From: an uncultured Pedosphaera sp.
Lineage (GTDB): Bacteria; Verrucomicrobiota; Verrucomicrobiia; Limisphaerales; Pedosphaeraceae
DNA: 64,000 nt
Assembly (NCBI GenBank): GCA_903918755.1
Contig: CAIXFN010000085.1
Location: 1-64,000 of the forward strand
Reading direction: 5' to 3'
Position numbers and translations under genes: made by a program. Of this stretch, positions 9,715 to 19,838 are shown in pieces. The notes under the pieces are model-generated. The model saw only the letters and a program-made list of their open reading frames with translations. It searched no databases and was not told where the DNA came from. Each line of letters opens with the position of its first letter. Position 1 is the first letter of the stretch.

Positions 9715-10550
9715 GCGTTGATGAAAAGGCGGGGCAGCAGGGTTTCCGGATTGCGGTAATCCGCAATCACGCCGTCGGCTCCGGCGGCGACCAATTGCCG
9801 TCGCTTCGCCTCGTCCATGATGCCGGAACCATTGTGTTCCTCGTTGCTGGCCACAGCGATTGCCATTCCGCCCAAATCCTTGGTTTGTTCTATTTCCACG
9901 GGTCCGTCTCCAAAAGACAGCACATTGGCGCCCGTGATGCCTTCCTCGCTCAGTAATCGGTCCATTACCTGGCGCTTGGAAAACTGGGTGTGATCGGCTG
10001 TGCTGCCATAAATATGCGGTCCAAAGTAGCGGGACAAACCCAGCAATATTGCTTCCTCCCGCACCCGGTGTTCAATCGTGCCACTCAGGATAATCAAGCG
10101 CAAGCCCATTTTGCCAAGATGCTCCACCATCTCCCGGGCACCGTGCACCAAATATTCGTCCGGAATGGCCGTGCCGGAGGTAACCCGTGCGGTCCGCTCG
10201 CTGATCCGGGCGTCCAGTCGTCGGGAGTACTCCGCCAGCAGGTTGGTTGGTTCCGGGGCCGACGCCCCGCTTTCGCGAACGCGCCCGACAAATCGTTCCA
10301 TCTGGTAAATCGAGGGCTTGCCATTCAGGCTCAACAATTCCTCCAGCAGCAAATCATGAATCGCCGTCGGTGTCTCCCCGGGACGGGCGGGGTAATGTTC
10401 CAGGAACAGGCCGCACATGATCTCCGGCCAGCCATGGCGCAACCAGGAAAGGGTGCCGTCGAAGTCGAAAATCACATGAGTAATCCCGGCCCGCGGTTGG
10501 AGTCCGGGGCGGAATTCTGGCGCGCTCGGTTTGCGCAAAGACGAAAACAT
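9711..10550 (-). CDS. HAD-superfamily phosphatase
   Basis: A 279-residue haloacid-dehalogenase-type phosphohydrolase. Motif I is VIFDFDGTLSWLR (nucleophile Asp in DFDGT), motif II is LIILSGT, motif III is a Lys near FSKRQVMDRLL and motif IV is LSFGDGPVEIEQ. An alpha-helical cap of about 110 residues lies between motifs I and II, as in phosphoglycolate-phosphatase-like (C1 cap) enzymes. First gene of the operon with the DHS-like protein and the PfkB kinase; its last 4 bases overlap the next start. It diverges from the Tat-isomerase gene. The substrate is probably a phosphorylated sugar or polyol, by context only. Confidence 0.85.
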   Translation of the reverse strand: MFSSLRKPSAPEFRPGLQPRAGITHVIFDFDGTLSWLRHGWPEIMCGLFLEHYPARPGETPTAIHDLLLEELLSLNGKPSIYQMERFVGRVRESGASAPEPTNLLAEYSRRLDARISERTARVTSGTAIPDEYLVHGAREMVEHLGKMGLRLIILSGTIEHRVREEAILLGLSRYFGPHIYGSTADHTQFSKRQVMDRLLSEEGITGANVLSFGDGPVEIEQTKDLGGMAIAVASNEEHNGSGIMDEAKRRQLVAAGADGVIADYRNPETLLPRLFINA

Positions 10551-10601
10551 TTGCTCGCCAGTAAAATCGCTTTTGGTTAAATGTCAATGACGCGACACCA
10601 T

Positions 10602-11696
10602 ATGAGCACCGAACCATTTGATACCAGCCGGCGGCAGTTCCTCAAATCCCTCGCCACCGCCACCGCGGGACTCGCCGTCATCGGCCCCGCCGCCGCCCAG
10701 GAAGCCGCCGCTGGCGCGGGACCCAAACTTAAGCTCGGGTTTGATAATTTCTCGATCCGGGCCATGAATTTCAAAGCCCCGCAATTGCTGGATTATGCCG
10801 CCGCGCAGAAGCTCGACTCGGTCCTGATTTCCGATTTGGACGCCTACGAAAGCCTGGAGGATGCCTACCTCAAAAACGTCCGGTCCAAGGCCAAGGATCT
10901 GGGGATCGAAATTCATGCCGGCACCTGGAGCATCTGTCCCACTTCAAAATTTTTCAAAAACAAATGGGGCACCGCCGAGGAGCACCTCGCGCTGGGTATC
11001 CGGGTCGCGAAAACGCTCGGCTCTCCGGTGCTGCGCTGCATTCTCGGCATGGGGGATGACCGTAAATCCGAGGGGGGCATTGAGGCCCGCATCGCCGATA
11101 CCGTCAAGGTTTGCCGCGCCTTGCGCAACCAGGCCGTGGACGCGGGAGTCAAAATCGCCATCGAAAACCATGCCGGCGACATGCAGGCCTGGGAATTGGT
11201 CACTTTGATCGAGGCCGCCGGCAAGGATTACGTGGCCGCCACCATGGACACCGGCAACGCCACCTGGACCTTGGAAGATCCCATGGAAGTCCTCGAAACG
11301 CTCGGGCCTTACACCGCTTCGACGGGGCTGCGCGACTCCATGGTTTGGGAATATCCGGAAGGTGCCTGGGTGCAGTGGACCGCCACGGGCGACGGCTTGG
11401 TGGACTGGAAGGCCTTCTTCAAGCGCTTTGCGGTGCTTTGTCCCGGCATTCCGGCGAATTTTGAAGTAATCTCGGGCATCCCGCGCAATTTCCCCTATCT
11501 CAAGGAAAGCTTCTGGAAGAATTTCCCGAAGGCCCGCGCCAGTGACTTCGCCAAATTCGTGGCCATGGCCAAACGCGGCAAGCAGATGCAGCCACCGCCC
11601 CAACGTGGTGGGAAGGCCGAGCAGGAGGCCCAGACCGCCGAGCTGGAAAAGAGCATGAAGTATTGCAAGGAAGTGTTGGGGCTCGGGCAGAAGTAG
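10602..11696 (+). CDS. Tat-exported sugar isomerase/epimerase-like protein
   Basis: A 364-residue TIM-barrel protein of the xylose-isomerase-like/AP-endonuclease-2 fold. The N terminus carries a twin-arginine signal, [21 protein letters not shown], ending near an Ala-rich cleavage region. Barrel features include [19 protein letters not shown], and [14 protein letters not shown] 10602 ([13 protein letters not shown]) is preferred over ATG 10581, which lies only 30 bases from the divergent HAD start. Exported members are common in Planctomycetes and Verrucomicrobia; they may isomerise or epimerise oxidised sugars, but the reaction is unproven. Followed after 42 bases by a same-strand unknown gene. 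Confidence 0.82.
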   Translation: MSTEPFDTSRRQFLKSLATATAGLAVIGPAAAQEAAAGAGPKLKLGFDNFSIRAMNFKAPQLLDYAAAQKLDSVLISDLDAYESLEDAYLKNVRSKAKDLGIEIHAGTWSICPTSKFFKNKWGTAEEHLALGIRVAKTLGSPVLRCILGMGDDRKSEGGIEARIADTVKVCRALRNQAVDAGVKIAIENHAGDMQAWELVTLIEAAGKDYVAATMDTGNATWTLEDPMEVLETLGPYTASTGLRDSMVWEYPEGAWVQWTATGDGLVDWKAFFKRFAVLCPGIPANFEVISGIPRNFPYLKESFWKNFPKARASDFAKFVAMAKRGKQMQPPPQRGGKAEQEAQTAELEKSMKYCKEVLGLGQK

Positions 11697-11738
11697 TTTC
11701 GCCGTTCACCCCATCGCGGCCACCCGCCGAACGTTGCT

Positions 11739-13073
11739 GTGTCACGCAAGTTGGTTCTGGCCGCGGCGTGCCTGGTTCTGTCGATCATCCTCGTCGGGGT
11801 GATTGCCCGCGGACGATCCGTGGTCGGCCGCCGGTGGACGCTCCCTGACGGCAATGAAATTGCGCTGATCGCGGTAACCGTCGGCTCGCGCCACGAGTTC
11901 GTGCTCGGCAAACGGCTGCGCGATCACCTTTACCAGGTCCTGCCCGCCCGCTGGGCGGCAAAATTGGGAACCAAGCTCGCCACGCAGACCGTGGTGGATA
12001 CCAATTCCGTGGTGCTCTGGTTCCGCTACCAGCACGCGCCGACGCCCACGGCGGCGACTTTCCCTCCGCTCCCCTGCCAGGTCACCGTGGTGGACCGCGA
12101 GGGCATCGAGTCCGAACCGGTGGCCGGGGCACAGAGTGTGTTTTTTCTGAGTGCCGAGGCCCGGCTGCACGCCCTGGAAGTGCGGCATTTACCCCGGCGC
12201 AGTCACAACTTTCGTGTCCGGCTTTACGCCCGGGATTTCACTGGCAAGGTAATCCGGTTGGGTGAAGCAGCCATTTCGCGCTCCGTCAACGGGAGCGCGA
12301 AATCCTGGGTTCCCGAAGACCTTCCCGCCGCCCAGGGCACCAACGGATTGGTCGTCACGCTGGCCGGGTTTACATCCCGCATTCCGACGGAAAGAACTTC
12401 GGCGACCGTGCTGGCTCCGGACGCCCATTCGTTTTGTCGGGCGATTTTTCAAATTGCGGAGTGGGGACAACCGGCGCCCAATTGGTGGGTGAATATTGTT
12501 TCGCTCAACGCGGCCACCGGTGAGCAGCTCACCCCGGCCGCCCAGGCCTTTCGCTCCAATGAAATGGTGGTTCTCGATTTTCCCGCGGCGCTCTGGGCCG
12601 AGGAACCGGCCTGGAAAATGCGGGTTCGGTTGAGCCGGTCGGGCCGGTTTCCGGCGGAGGAACTCTGGCATTTCCCCCAGGTGCCGCTGCCCGGGAGTCG
12701 TCAGGTCATCGAATTGAATGCCCGGACCAATATGTTTGGCGAGGAAGTCGAGTTTCTCGGCATCACTTCCCCCCGCGCGCCGCTGCCCTCCGAGTGGATC
12801 GCCATTCCGGGTAAGGCCTGTTTACAATACCGTTTTCCCGCGCCCTTGCCGGGGCTGCAATTTGTGCTGGTCTCGGTGCGGGATGATCACGACCGGGCCG
12901 TGCCCTGGGGGGGAATGCGCCAGGAATTCAGCACCGGCGGACGGGGCGCAACGATGCGGGAAATCAACCGCGCTCAGGCGTTGGAAATCCCGGCGGATGC
13001 GCGGTCCCTCGCGGTGACCTTTGCCCTAAGCCGGGAATTGGATGTCGAGTTTGTGGTCCACCCGGACCACTGA
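11739..13073 (+). CDS. Hypothetical membrane-anchored protein
   Basis: A 444-residue protein starting at GTG 11739. A basic start and one hydrophobic helix (about residues 4-24, LVLAAACLVLSIILVGVIA) suggest a signal anchor or signal peptide, leaving most of the protein outside the cytoplasm. The rest is rich in beta-prone segments without cysteine pairs or recognised catalytic motifs. It follows the exported isomerase gene by 42 bases on the same strand and converges with the isomerase-like gene at 13110. No family was recognised and no function is proposed. Confidence 0.75.
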   Translation: MSRKLVLAAACLVLSIILVGVIARGRSVVGRRWTLPDGNEIALIAVTVGSRHEFVLGKRLRDHLYQVLPARWAAKLGTKLATQTVVDTNSVVLWFRYQHAPTPTAATFPPLPCQVTVVDREGIESEPVAGAQSVFFLSAEARLHALEVRHLPRRSHNFRVRLYARDFTGKVIRLGEAAISRSVNGSAKSWVPEDLPAAQGTNGLVVTLAGFTSRIPTERTSATVLAPDAHSFCRAIFQIAEWGQPAPNWWVNIVSLNAATGEQLTPAAQAFRSNEMVVLDFPAALWAEEPAWKMRVRLSRSGRFPAEELWHFPQVPLPGSRQVIELNARTNMFGEEVEFLGITSPRAPLPSEWIAIPGKACLQYRFPAPLPGLQFVLVSVRDDHDRAVPWGGMRQEFSTGGRGATMREINRAQALEIPADARSLAVTFALSRELDVEFVVHPDH

Positions 13074-13109
13074 TGCGGCCGGGCGCATGACCGCAGCTCC
13101 TTCGCCGGC

Positions 13110-13994
<885 letters not shown>

Positions 13995-14103
13995 AATGAA
14001 AATGGGATGGCGGTGTTCAAGTTATCGGGCAATGATTGTGAATCGATCATATTCCTCCGGGAACGCTTGGCAAGCGGAACCGCATCCTGCCGGGGACGGG
14101 TTT

Positions 14104-14865
14104 TCAGGGCGGGGGCAGGGGAAAGGCCGGGCTTTGGAGGTGGCGGACAAACGCCTCGGCATACCCGTGTCCGCATTCCGCGCCGCGCATGCGTGCCACC
14201 ATTTCCTGCAGCTTATAAAATCGCTCCGGGTCCTGACTCGCATGGGCGAAGCAGGCGCGGCGCTTGATGACTTCCGTGGCGGTGATATCCAAGTATTCCG
14301 TGGGCGCGAATTGGACGGTGTCCTCGCCGTTCGAAACTTCGTAATAGAATAAACTAAAGGCTTTTCGCTGGTGCAACCAGGCATCATACACCAGCAGGGA
14401 CATCGCGCGATGGTCGGCGTGGTTATCAATCGGCCAGTGGGTGAATACCGCGTCGGGCTTTTCCACGGCCAGCAACTGTCGGAAGGCCGCGTAATGGGCC
14501 GCATCCACCACCGCGTGGCCGTCAATTTGACCGGCAAACACCGCCCGCGCCCCGAGGATTTCACAAGCGTGTCCAGCCTCAGCCACCCGGGGAAAGGGGC
14601 CCGGGTCGCCCGGCTTCTCCGCGGGATCCCCGCGGTTCAAATAGAGCAGCGCCACGTCATGCCCGCGCTCGGTCAACCGGGCGATGGTGCCGCCACAGCC
14701 GTATTCTGGGTCGCCTGGATGACCGCCCGTGACGACGATCTTGAATTTCCGCTTCGGGCTGGCCGGAGTCGTGCCGGTGGTTTGAAGAGCCTGTGCCTCC
14801 CCGATGAGCGCAGCGGCTGCCAGGCCGCCTGCGGTCAGCATTTTTCGCCGGGAAATTGGTTTCAT
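14104..14865 (-). CDS. PIG-L family deacetylase, exported
   Basis: A 253-residue LmbE/PIG-L-type zinc hydrolase. The N terminus PISRRKMLTAGGLAAAALIG is a Tat-like signal. The zinc/catalytic motif, typically HPDDE or HPDDPE, reads GGHPGDPEYGCGGT here, so the first Asp is replaced by Gly. The second part of the site, HWPIDNHADHRA, is preserved. Family members remove N-acetyl groups from N-acetylglucosaminyl or related substrates. It forms a same-strand group with the Hyi-like gene downstream and the alpha/beta hydrolase upstream. Confidence 0.83.
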   Translation of the reverse strand: MKPISRRKMLTAGGLAAAALIGEAQALQTTGTTPASPKRKFKIVVTGGHPGDPEYGCGGTIARLTERGHDVALLYLNRGDPAEKPGDPGPFPRVAEAGHACEILGARAVFAGQIDGHAVVDAAHYAAFRQLLAVEKPDAVFTHWPIDNHADHRAMSLLVYDAWLHQRKAFSLFYYEVSNGEDTVQFAPTEYLDITATEVIKRRACFAHASQDPERFYKLQEMVARMRGAECGHGYAEAFVRHLQSPAFPLPPP

Positions 14866-14928
14866 GGTGTGATTAACCGGACCCTAATCTGGCGGGAGAG
14901 CAAAGGCAAGATCCTGGCGCCCGGGCAA

Positions 14929-15807
14929 CTACTTTGTAATGCTTCCCCCCGCCCCGGAAGAGCGGGCCCGGGAAATGACGAAATCAACCAATTCCTGGCA
15001 CTGGAACCAACCCGTCCACATGTTGTGACCCTGGCCTGGAATCACATTAAGGAGGATGGATCCACCCAGTTCGCGGTAACGCCGTGCCAGTTCTCCGGAG
15101 TTCTTTTCCAAAGGCACGACCGTGTCGCTGTCCCCGTGGAGGTGGTAAAGCGGCACCTGCGCCCGGGCCAACGACGCCAGGCGGTTGATCGGGTTTTGTT
15201 CCGGGAGGGCGGCGGCAAGTTGGGCGGCCGTGAGGCCATAGGCGCCACAAGCGTTCGTCAGCCCGGGGTAACTGGTGAGATCACAAACAGGATAAATCCC
15301 CGCGACCCCGGAAACCCACCGGGGATGCTCCACCGCCCAGTTGTAGAGCATCAATCCCCCGCGGCTCCGGGCCAGGAGGCAGGGGGTGGGGGACATGCCC
15401 CTTTGCTTGGTCAGTTCTTCGTAAAACTCGGTAAACCGCGCCCGTCCCGCCGGGCTGCCGTAGGATTCTCCCACGTCCACTCCCGCGATGGCGATCCCCG
15501 CAGCAAGAAATCGCTCAAACATCCATTGCTCCTCCTTCGCCGGCAAGCCGGGCAGGGTCGGGGCGTACCATACCCACGGCGCGGCGGTGCCGCTGGGGGC
15601 ATTCGTGGCGCGAATGAGAAACGCGGTGCTGCCGTTGACTTGAAAAACCTCGCCCGGGCAAGGTAAGATTTTGGCGGGAGCCTTGGGAGGGGTTTCAGGT
15701 TTGCCTGTTTGGGATTTTGCTGGCAGTGCGATCGCAATCAGCCCGGCCACCAAAGCCAGGAGGCGGAGGCGCCAGACGGGGTTGAATCGTTTGGGGTGGT
15801 TGGTCAT
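14929..15807 (-). CDS. Exported alpha/beta hydrolase
   Basis: A 292-residue alpha/beta hydrolase of the dienelactone-hydrolase/prolyl-oligopeptidase-like type. ATG 15807 (MTNHPKRF) gives a signal peptide with hydrophobic core LLALVAGLIAIALPA. The nucleophile elbow appears as ARSRGGLMLYNW (Ser in a variant GxSxG), an acid is in HGDSDTVVPLE and the His in PGQGHNMW. Substrate unknown; exported esterases of this type are common near sugar-degradation genes in this phylum. It lies 63 bases upstream of the PIG-L gene on the same strand. Confidence 0.8.
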   Translation of the reverse strand: MTNHPKRFNPVWRLRLLALVAGLIAIALPAKSQTGKPETPPKAPAKILPCPGEVFQVNGSTAFLIRATNAPSGTAAPWVWYAPTLPGLPAKEEQWMFERFLAAGIAIAGVDVGESYGSPAGRARFTEFYEELTKQRGMSPTPCLLARSRGGLMLYNWAVEHPRWVSGVAGIYPVCDLTSYPGLTNACGAYGLTAAQLAAALPEQNPINRLASLARAQVPLYHLHGDSDTVVPLEKNSGELARRYRELGGSILLNVIPGQGHNMWTGWFQCQELVDFVISRARSSGAGGSITK

Positions 15808-15842
15808 GAATTCAAGATTTGAAGTTTGCCTGGCTAACTCAA

Positions 15843-16103
15843 TTATGTGAGCGCAACGGCCGCCAGATTCCAATTGGAGTGGCGATCACCGGGTGATTGC
15901 CGGGATAACCAGAAAGCTGTCAGGGCACTAAAAAGAGCAACAAATCCGAGCAAGATTCGGAGATGGGCCCGCGTGAAATGGCGTGTCAGCCAAGGCATTG
16001 CAATCGAGTTTGAGCCATTCGTGGGAAGATGCAATTCGATTCCAAAGACAGCTCCCCAGCAAATGGCCATTTCGAATTCTCCCTTGGTACCGCGGCCGAT
16101 CAC
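15843..16103 (-). CDS. Possible small membrane protein
   Basis: An 86-residue frame beginning 4 bases after the stop of the preceding membrane-protein gene. The C-terminal half has a single transmembrane helix (about residues 48-67, ILLGFVALFSALTAFWL). An internal ATG at 15995 would give a 50-residue version (MPWLTRHF...) that keeps only the membrane helix and tail. No family was recognised. The tight spacing to the upstream gene favours translation, but the N-terminal part has no recognisable features. Confidence 0.4.
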   Translation of the reverse strand: MIGRGTKGEFEMAICWGAVFGIELHLPTNGSNSIAMPWLTRHFTRAHLRILLGFVALFSALTAFWLSRQSPGDRHSNWNLAAVALT

Positions 16104-16107
16104 TTAC

Positions 16108-16557
16108 CTAATTGGCTGGGGTCTTTTCCAGATTATTCAGGCTAAAATGCAGGATGGCTGCCAACCCGGTGGCGGCCACGCAGAGCGCAACCGGCCAGGG
16201 AAATAGCAGATCGGGAAATAAGACAATCACTCTTTCAGGCTTAAGCACGATGGTTCCGAGCACGGCGACTAGGTGCGCACAGAACGGCAGCCACAAGACA
16301 ATTCGCGGACGATAAAATACAATCCCGGCGAATCCCAGTGCCGCGAGCAGGGAGATGCCATACACCTTGAGCAGCACAATGCTGTAGGCAACATCATTGT
16401 GATCATTGAAGGAGTTCGTTTCCGCGAACGTGGCCTGGGTTGCCTGGTAAAGGGCCAGGGCGCGGCCGAAGGGCAAGCACCAGAGCAGGGTCAGGAGAAT
16501 CGCCGAGAAAATCCCTGGAGTTCGGGATGTCGTCTTCATTTTCCGGTCCGCCTCCAT
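16108..16557 (-). CDS. Hypothetical four-helix membrane protein
   Basis: A protein of 149 residues (or 143 from ATG 16539, MKTTSRTP) with four predicted hydrophobic helices: ILLTLLWCLPFGRALALY, IVLLKVYGISLLAALGFAGI, IVLWLPFCAHLVAVLGTIVL, and PWPVALCVAATGLAAILHF. No catalytic motif or family was recognised. It follows the LysE-type exporter by about 25 bases on the same strand and may be co-transcribed with it. Confidence 0.65.
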   Translation of the reverse strand: MEADRKMKTTSRTPGIFSAILLTLLWCLPFGRALALYQATQATFAETNSFNDHNDVAYSIVLLKVYGISLLAALGFAGIVFYRPRIVLWLPFCAHLVAVLGTIVLKPERVIVLFPDLLFPWPVALCVAATGLAAILHFSLNNLEKTPAN

Positions 16558-16581
16558 GAGTGCGATTAAAAGACTGCCTTC

Positions 16582-17250
16582 TTACGCCCGTCCGGACAGG
16601 AGCCGGGCGCCCAATGCGACCGCTTGGGTCAAGGCGAAGAGTAATAGGCCGATGCCTGAGCCTTTTTCCATGCGGAGCAGGGTTTTTTCCTGAAATTTTC
16701 TTTTGCGGCAGGAGACCAGGTAACTCAGGGTGAGAAACCAGGCGTTCGTGCCGAGCGCCACGCCGGCGCAGCAGGCGAACTTGGCGGCGTGGGTGGGGGC
16801 CACCCACTCCCGACTCGTAAAACTGGCCGCCAGCACGATCCAGGACAGGAGGATTCCCGGATTGCCCAAAACCCGCACGAAGCCAGTCATGAAGGCGGAA
16901 TGGGGCCGCCATTTTTTTTCCAACCGGGCTTCCATCGGTCCAGACTTGGGCACGGCCTTTGCGGTCAGGAATTTCACTCCCAAGACCGTCAGAAAAATCA
17001 CGCTGATCAATTCCATGATGGTCTTGACCATGCCCCGGTCAAAGAAGGAAGCAAACCCGGTGAAAGCGATGCCGCAGTAGATCACTTCCATCGTGGACGC
17101 GCCCAGGCCGATGGTGGCGGCCCAGCGAAAGCCGCGGCGCGCGCCTTCGTTGATAATCGTCGCGTTGACCGGCCCGACCGGAATCGATAGCACCGAGCCG
17201 CTGAGAAAGCCGGTCAGTGCGGCGAGAGCAATGGACGGTAGGGGAGGCAT
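16582..17250 (-). CDS. LysE/RhtB-family membrane exporter
   Basis: A 222-residue inner-membrane protein with about six hydrophobic helices. The first carries the LysE/RhtB-type signature FLSGSVLSIPVGPVNATII, followed by the conserved GARRGFRWAATIGLGA. Family members export amino acids or related small molecules. It heads a possible short operon with the four-helix membrane protein and lies just downstream of pssA on the same strand (52 bases). Substrate cannot be predicted from sequence. Confidence 0.85.
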   Translation of the reverse strand: MPPLPSIALAALTGFLSGSVLSIPVGPVNATIINEGARRGFRWAATIGLGASTMEVIYCGIAFTGFASFFDRGMVKTIMELISVIFLTVLGVKFLTAKAVPKSGPMEARLEKKWRPHSAFMTGFVRVLGNPGILLSWIVLAASFTSREWVAPTHAAKFACCAGVALGTNAWFLTLSYLVSCRKRKFQEKTLLRMEKGSGIGLLLFALTQAVALGARLLSGRA

Positions 17251-17301
17251 GGACTTGACGCGTCGGCAACCCAGGGAGGTCGGTGGACTGAGCGCAATCA
17301 G

Positions 17302-18162
17302 CTATTCGACGCGGTCTCTTTCCTCATCTTCGTCGCCTTCCTCCTCCTCGATTTCCCGCCGGATGCGCCGGGAAATGCGCGGACGGATGAAGCCGTAAAC
17401 CAGATAGCCGGTGAAAAAGGCGGGGAGTAGCCAGACGAGCAGCATTTCCCGGAAGATTAGCACGCTGCCGATAAAAATGATGGCCAACAGCGTTTTGGTA
17501 AAAGTTCGCGTGGCTTGCAAGTCGAGCGTCTTGAAGGTCGGGTATTTGACTTCACTGACCATCATCCAGGAGAGGAACAACATCAGCAAAGGCAGCGCGT
17601 ACTTCCAACTCCCTTTCGCAAACTCCTTTTCATCCCACCAGATCATGAACAGGGTCAGGGAAGCGACCAATCCCGCCGCGGAGGGAATCGGGAAACCGAG
17701 AAATTCTTTCCCGCCACCGGTGCCCGACATCGTGGCCAGGCAATTGAACCGGGCCAACCGGAAAGCACCGCAGATCAGATAAATCGAAGAAATGAACCAG
17801 CCGAATTCCGGATGTTTGATGAAAACGTCCTTGAGCACGACCCGATGCACGAGGAACGCCGGGGCAGCGCCGAACGAAATCAGGTCAGCCAGCGAATCAA
17901 ACTCGCGTCCAAAGGGACTTTCCCGGCCGCCCATGCGCGCCACCCGGCCGTCAAACAGATCGAAAATGCAGGCCGCCAGAATGAAACCCAGGGCCACCTT
18001 GATCTGATGAAAATCGCCGGTGGCCAGATCCGCCTCGACGATCTTGGTGAGCGCCACAAACCCGCAATACAGGTTGCCCGCCGTGAGCAGGTTGGGGAGA
18101 AAATAAATTTTCACCTTGGCCGTCTCTCCGGCCGGGGGCGGGGTGGCAGGCGTGGGGGACAT
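17302..18162 (-). CDS. pssA: CDP-diacylglycerol--serine O-phosphatidyltransferase
   Basis: A 286-residue integral membrane enzyme joining CDP-diacylglycerol and serine to make phosphatidylserine. The CDP-alcohol phosphotransferase motif is complete: D68-x2-D71-G72-x2-A75-R76-x8-G85-x3-D89-x3-D93, with several hydrophobic helices after it. A very acidic Glu/Asp/Arg-rich C terminus ends the protein. It lies 4 bases after psd on the same strand, so the two steps to phosphatidylethanolamine are co-expressed. Confidence 0.93.
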   Translation of the reverse strand: MSPTPATPPPAGETAKVKIYFLPNLLTAGNLYCGFVALTKIVEADLATGDFHQIKVALGFILAACIFDLFDGRVARMGGRESPFGREFDSLADLISFGAAPAFLVHRVVLKDVFIKHPEFGWFISSIYLICGAFRLARFNCLATMSGTGGGKEFLGFPIPSAAGLVASLTLFMIWWDEKEFAKGSWKYALPLLMLFLSWMMVSEVKYPTFKTLDLQATRTFTKTLLAIIFIGSVLIFREMLLVWLLPAFFTGYLVYGFIRPRISRRIRREIEEEEGDEDEERDRVE

Positions 18163-18166
18163 GATA

Positions 18167-18859
18167 TTAATCGAAAGTGGCCATCACCGTTTCGCCGCCC
18201 ACGGCACGATCACCCAATTGGACGCGGATTTTGGCGGACAAAGGCAGGTAGAGGTCGGTCCGGGAGCCGAATTGGATCAAGCTGATGCGTTCCCCGCGCG
18301 CCGTGGTGTCCCCGGCCGCAATAAACGGCACGATGCGCCGGGCGATCAATCCCGCGATCAGTTTGACTCCGATTTTTTCCCCGGGGCACTCCGGAGTTTC
18401 GATGCCAATCATCACATTTTCGTTTTGGGAAGCGGATTCGCTGTTCAGCGCGTTCAGGAACTGCCCTTCGGTGTATTTGAGATAAGCGATACGACCGCTG
18501 ACCGGTGCGTTCTGCACGTGGATATCAAAGACGGAGAGGAAGATCGAGATCCGCCGGCAGCGCCCGCCCATGTACTGTGGCTCCACGATTTCATCAATCA
18601 TGTCGATCTTGCCATGTGCGGGAGAAACCGCCAACCGGCCTTCCCGGGGCACCTGCGGATTGGGATCGCGGAAAAAATACAATGTGAAAAGGACGAACAA
18701 AACCCACAACAAGATGAGGGTGGCCGAAATGGCGGAAACCATCGCCCCGACGATGGTGGCGACGAAACCGGCGAAAAAAATCACCAGCAACCCCACCAGC
18801 GTCCATACAATTAATTTAACCGCCGACGCGCGAGCGCGTCCGGAATATTTCATCGGCAC
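18167..18859 (-). CDS. psd: Phosphatidylserine decarboxylase (short form)
   Basis: A 230-residue PSD of the short, archaeal-like subclass that decarboxylates phosphatidylserine to phosphatidylethanolamine. Two N-terminal hydrophobic helices (about residues 11-52) anchor it. The self-cleavage site that generates the pyruvoyl group is seen as LIQFGSRTDLYLP near the C terminus, matching the FGS variant of the LGST motif. The upstream signature RISIFLSVFDIHVQNAP matches the FLSxxDVHxxRxP box except that R is replaced by N/A. ATG 18859 or ATG 18853 could serve as start. It is the first gene of the psd-pssA pair. Confidence 0.9.
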   Translation of the reverse strand: MPMKYSGRARASAVKLIVWTLVGLLVIFFAGFVATIVGAMVSAISATLILLWVLFVLFTLYFFRDPNPQVPREGRLAVSPAHGKIDMIDEIVEPQYMGGRCRRISIFLSVFDIHVQNAPVSGRIAYLKYTEGQFLNALNSESASQNENVMIGIETPECPGEKIGVKLIAGLIARRIVPFIAAGDTTARGERISLIQFGSRTDLYLPLSAKIRVQLGDRAVGGETVMATFD

Positions 18860-18993
18860 AGCTTAAAGTTCGCCCCGGAAAGTTCAAAGCGCTAATTTGG
18901 CGGCCCGAAACTCATCGCTGCTTATCCTTGGACCGTGGCGGGGCCGTTTGGTTCAATTGCCGACTGGCTGGTCGGCGGCCCGCTGGCTGATCC

Positions 18994-19782
18994 TCAAGCC
19001 CGTTTGCGTCGCGCGAGGCGTCGGCGCAGGCCCTGATACTTGGCCTTCACCAAGACCCAGGCGCGGCCCAGCTTGGTGTCGGCGCTTTCGATGTTGATGC
19101 TGGTGGCAGTGCGGCGGTTCATGCTCACGACCACGTCAATGTTGTGAACCTTGGTGATCGCGCCGACTTGTTCCATGAAAATGCCATCCGCGTGGTAACC
19201 CTCCGCCCGGTCTTCACAGTGGCAGCGCGTCGTGCCGAGCGATTTGGCCAGCGGAGCCAGGATGGCCCGGGAATGACAGAATTGGAGGTAATCCACCTGG
19301 CAGTCGAGCTTGCGACCGCGACAAAACCGTCCCGCCGGCCGGTCGGCGATGCGTTTGCCAATAATTTGCGTCTGACCATCCGGCCCGACCTGGCCGATTT
19401 CCTGCGAGGCGTACATGGCCTGCGGTTCCTTCCGCTGGCGTTCGTAATAATCCCAAAAAGTGCCAAAGGCGACGGGGTAGAGGAGGTCGTCGTCGCAAAG
19501 ATACAAGATCAGTTCGCCCGTCAAGGTCCCGGAATTGAGCACATTATTGAAACACCAACTCGCCATATTGGTGGTCTTGAACATCTCCTTGGTTTCGCCG
19601 GACGGGATGATGCGGAAGCGGGGATCCTTCAGGTAATCGAAAAACCCCTGGTTTAGCAGGACGCCGCTGTCCACCAGCACCGCTTCCCAATCCTGAAACT
19701 TCTGGTCCAGCACGCTCTGCACCGCCTGTTTCACGTAATCCGGCTTGTTATGCGAGACGATGATGATGCTGATTTTGGCCAT
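18994..19782 (-). CDS. Family 2 glycosyltransferase
   Basis: A 262-residue GT-A-type glycosyltransferase. The N terminus ISIIIVSHNKPDYVKQAVQSV is the GT2 nucleotide-sugar binding start, and LILYLCDDDLLYPVAF supplies the DxD-like metal site. The C terminus is basic. It is the last gene of the minus-strand cluster running from E1-alpha (24622) through E1-beta, the ColD-like enzyme and the B12-radical SAM enzyme, which suggests it transfers the sugar that the cluster makes. Acceptor and donor are unknown. Confidence 0.82.
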   Translation of the reverse strand: MAKISIIIVSHNKPDYVKQAVQSVLDQKFQDWEAVLVDSGVLLNQGFFDYLKDPRFRIIPSGETKEMFKTTNMASWCFNNVLNSGTLTGELILYLCDDDLLYPVAFGTFWDYYERQRKEPQAMYASQEIGQVGPDGQTQIIGKRIADRPAGRFCRGRKLDCQVDYLQFCHSRAILAPLAKSLGTTRCHCEDRAEGYHADGIFMEQVGAITKVHNIDVVVSMNRRTATSINIESADTKLGRAWVLVKAKYQGLRRRLARRKRA

Positions 19783-19838
19783 GGCAAAAAAGAGCCTTCG
19801 CCGCGGGGGAAAGCGCGCAGCGTCGGCGAAAGGATGCG

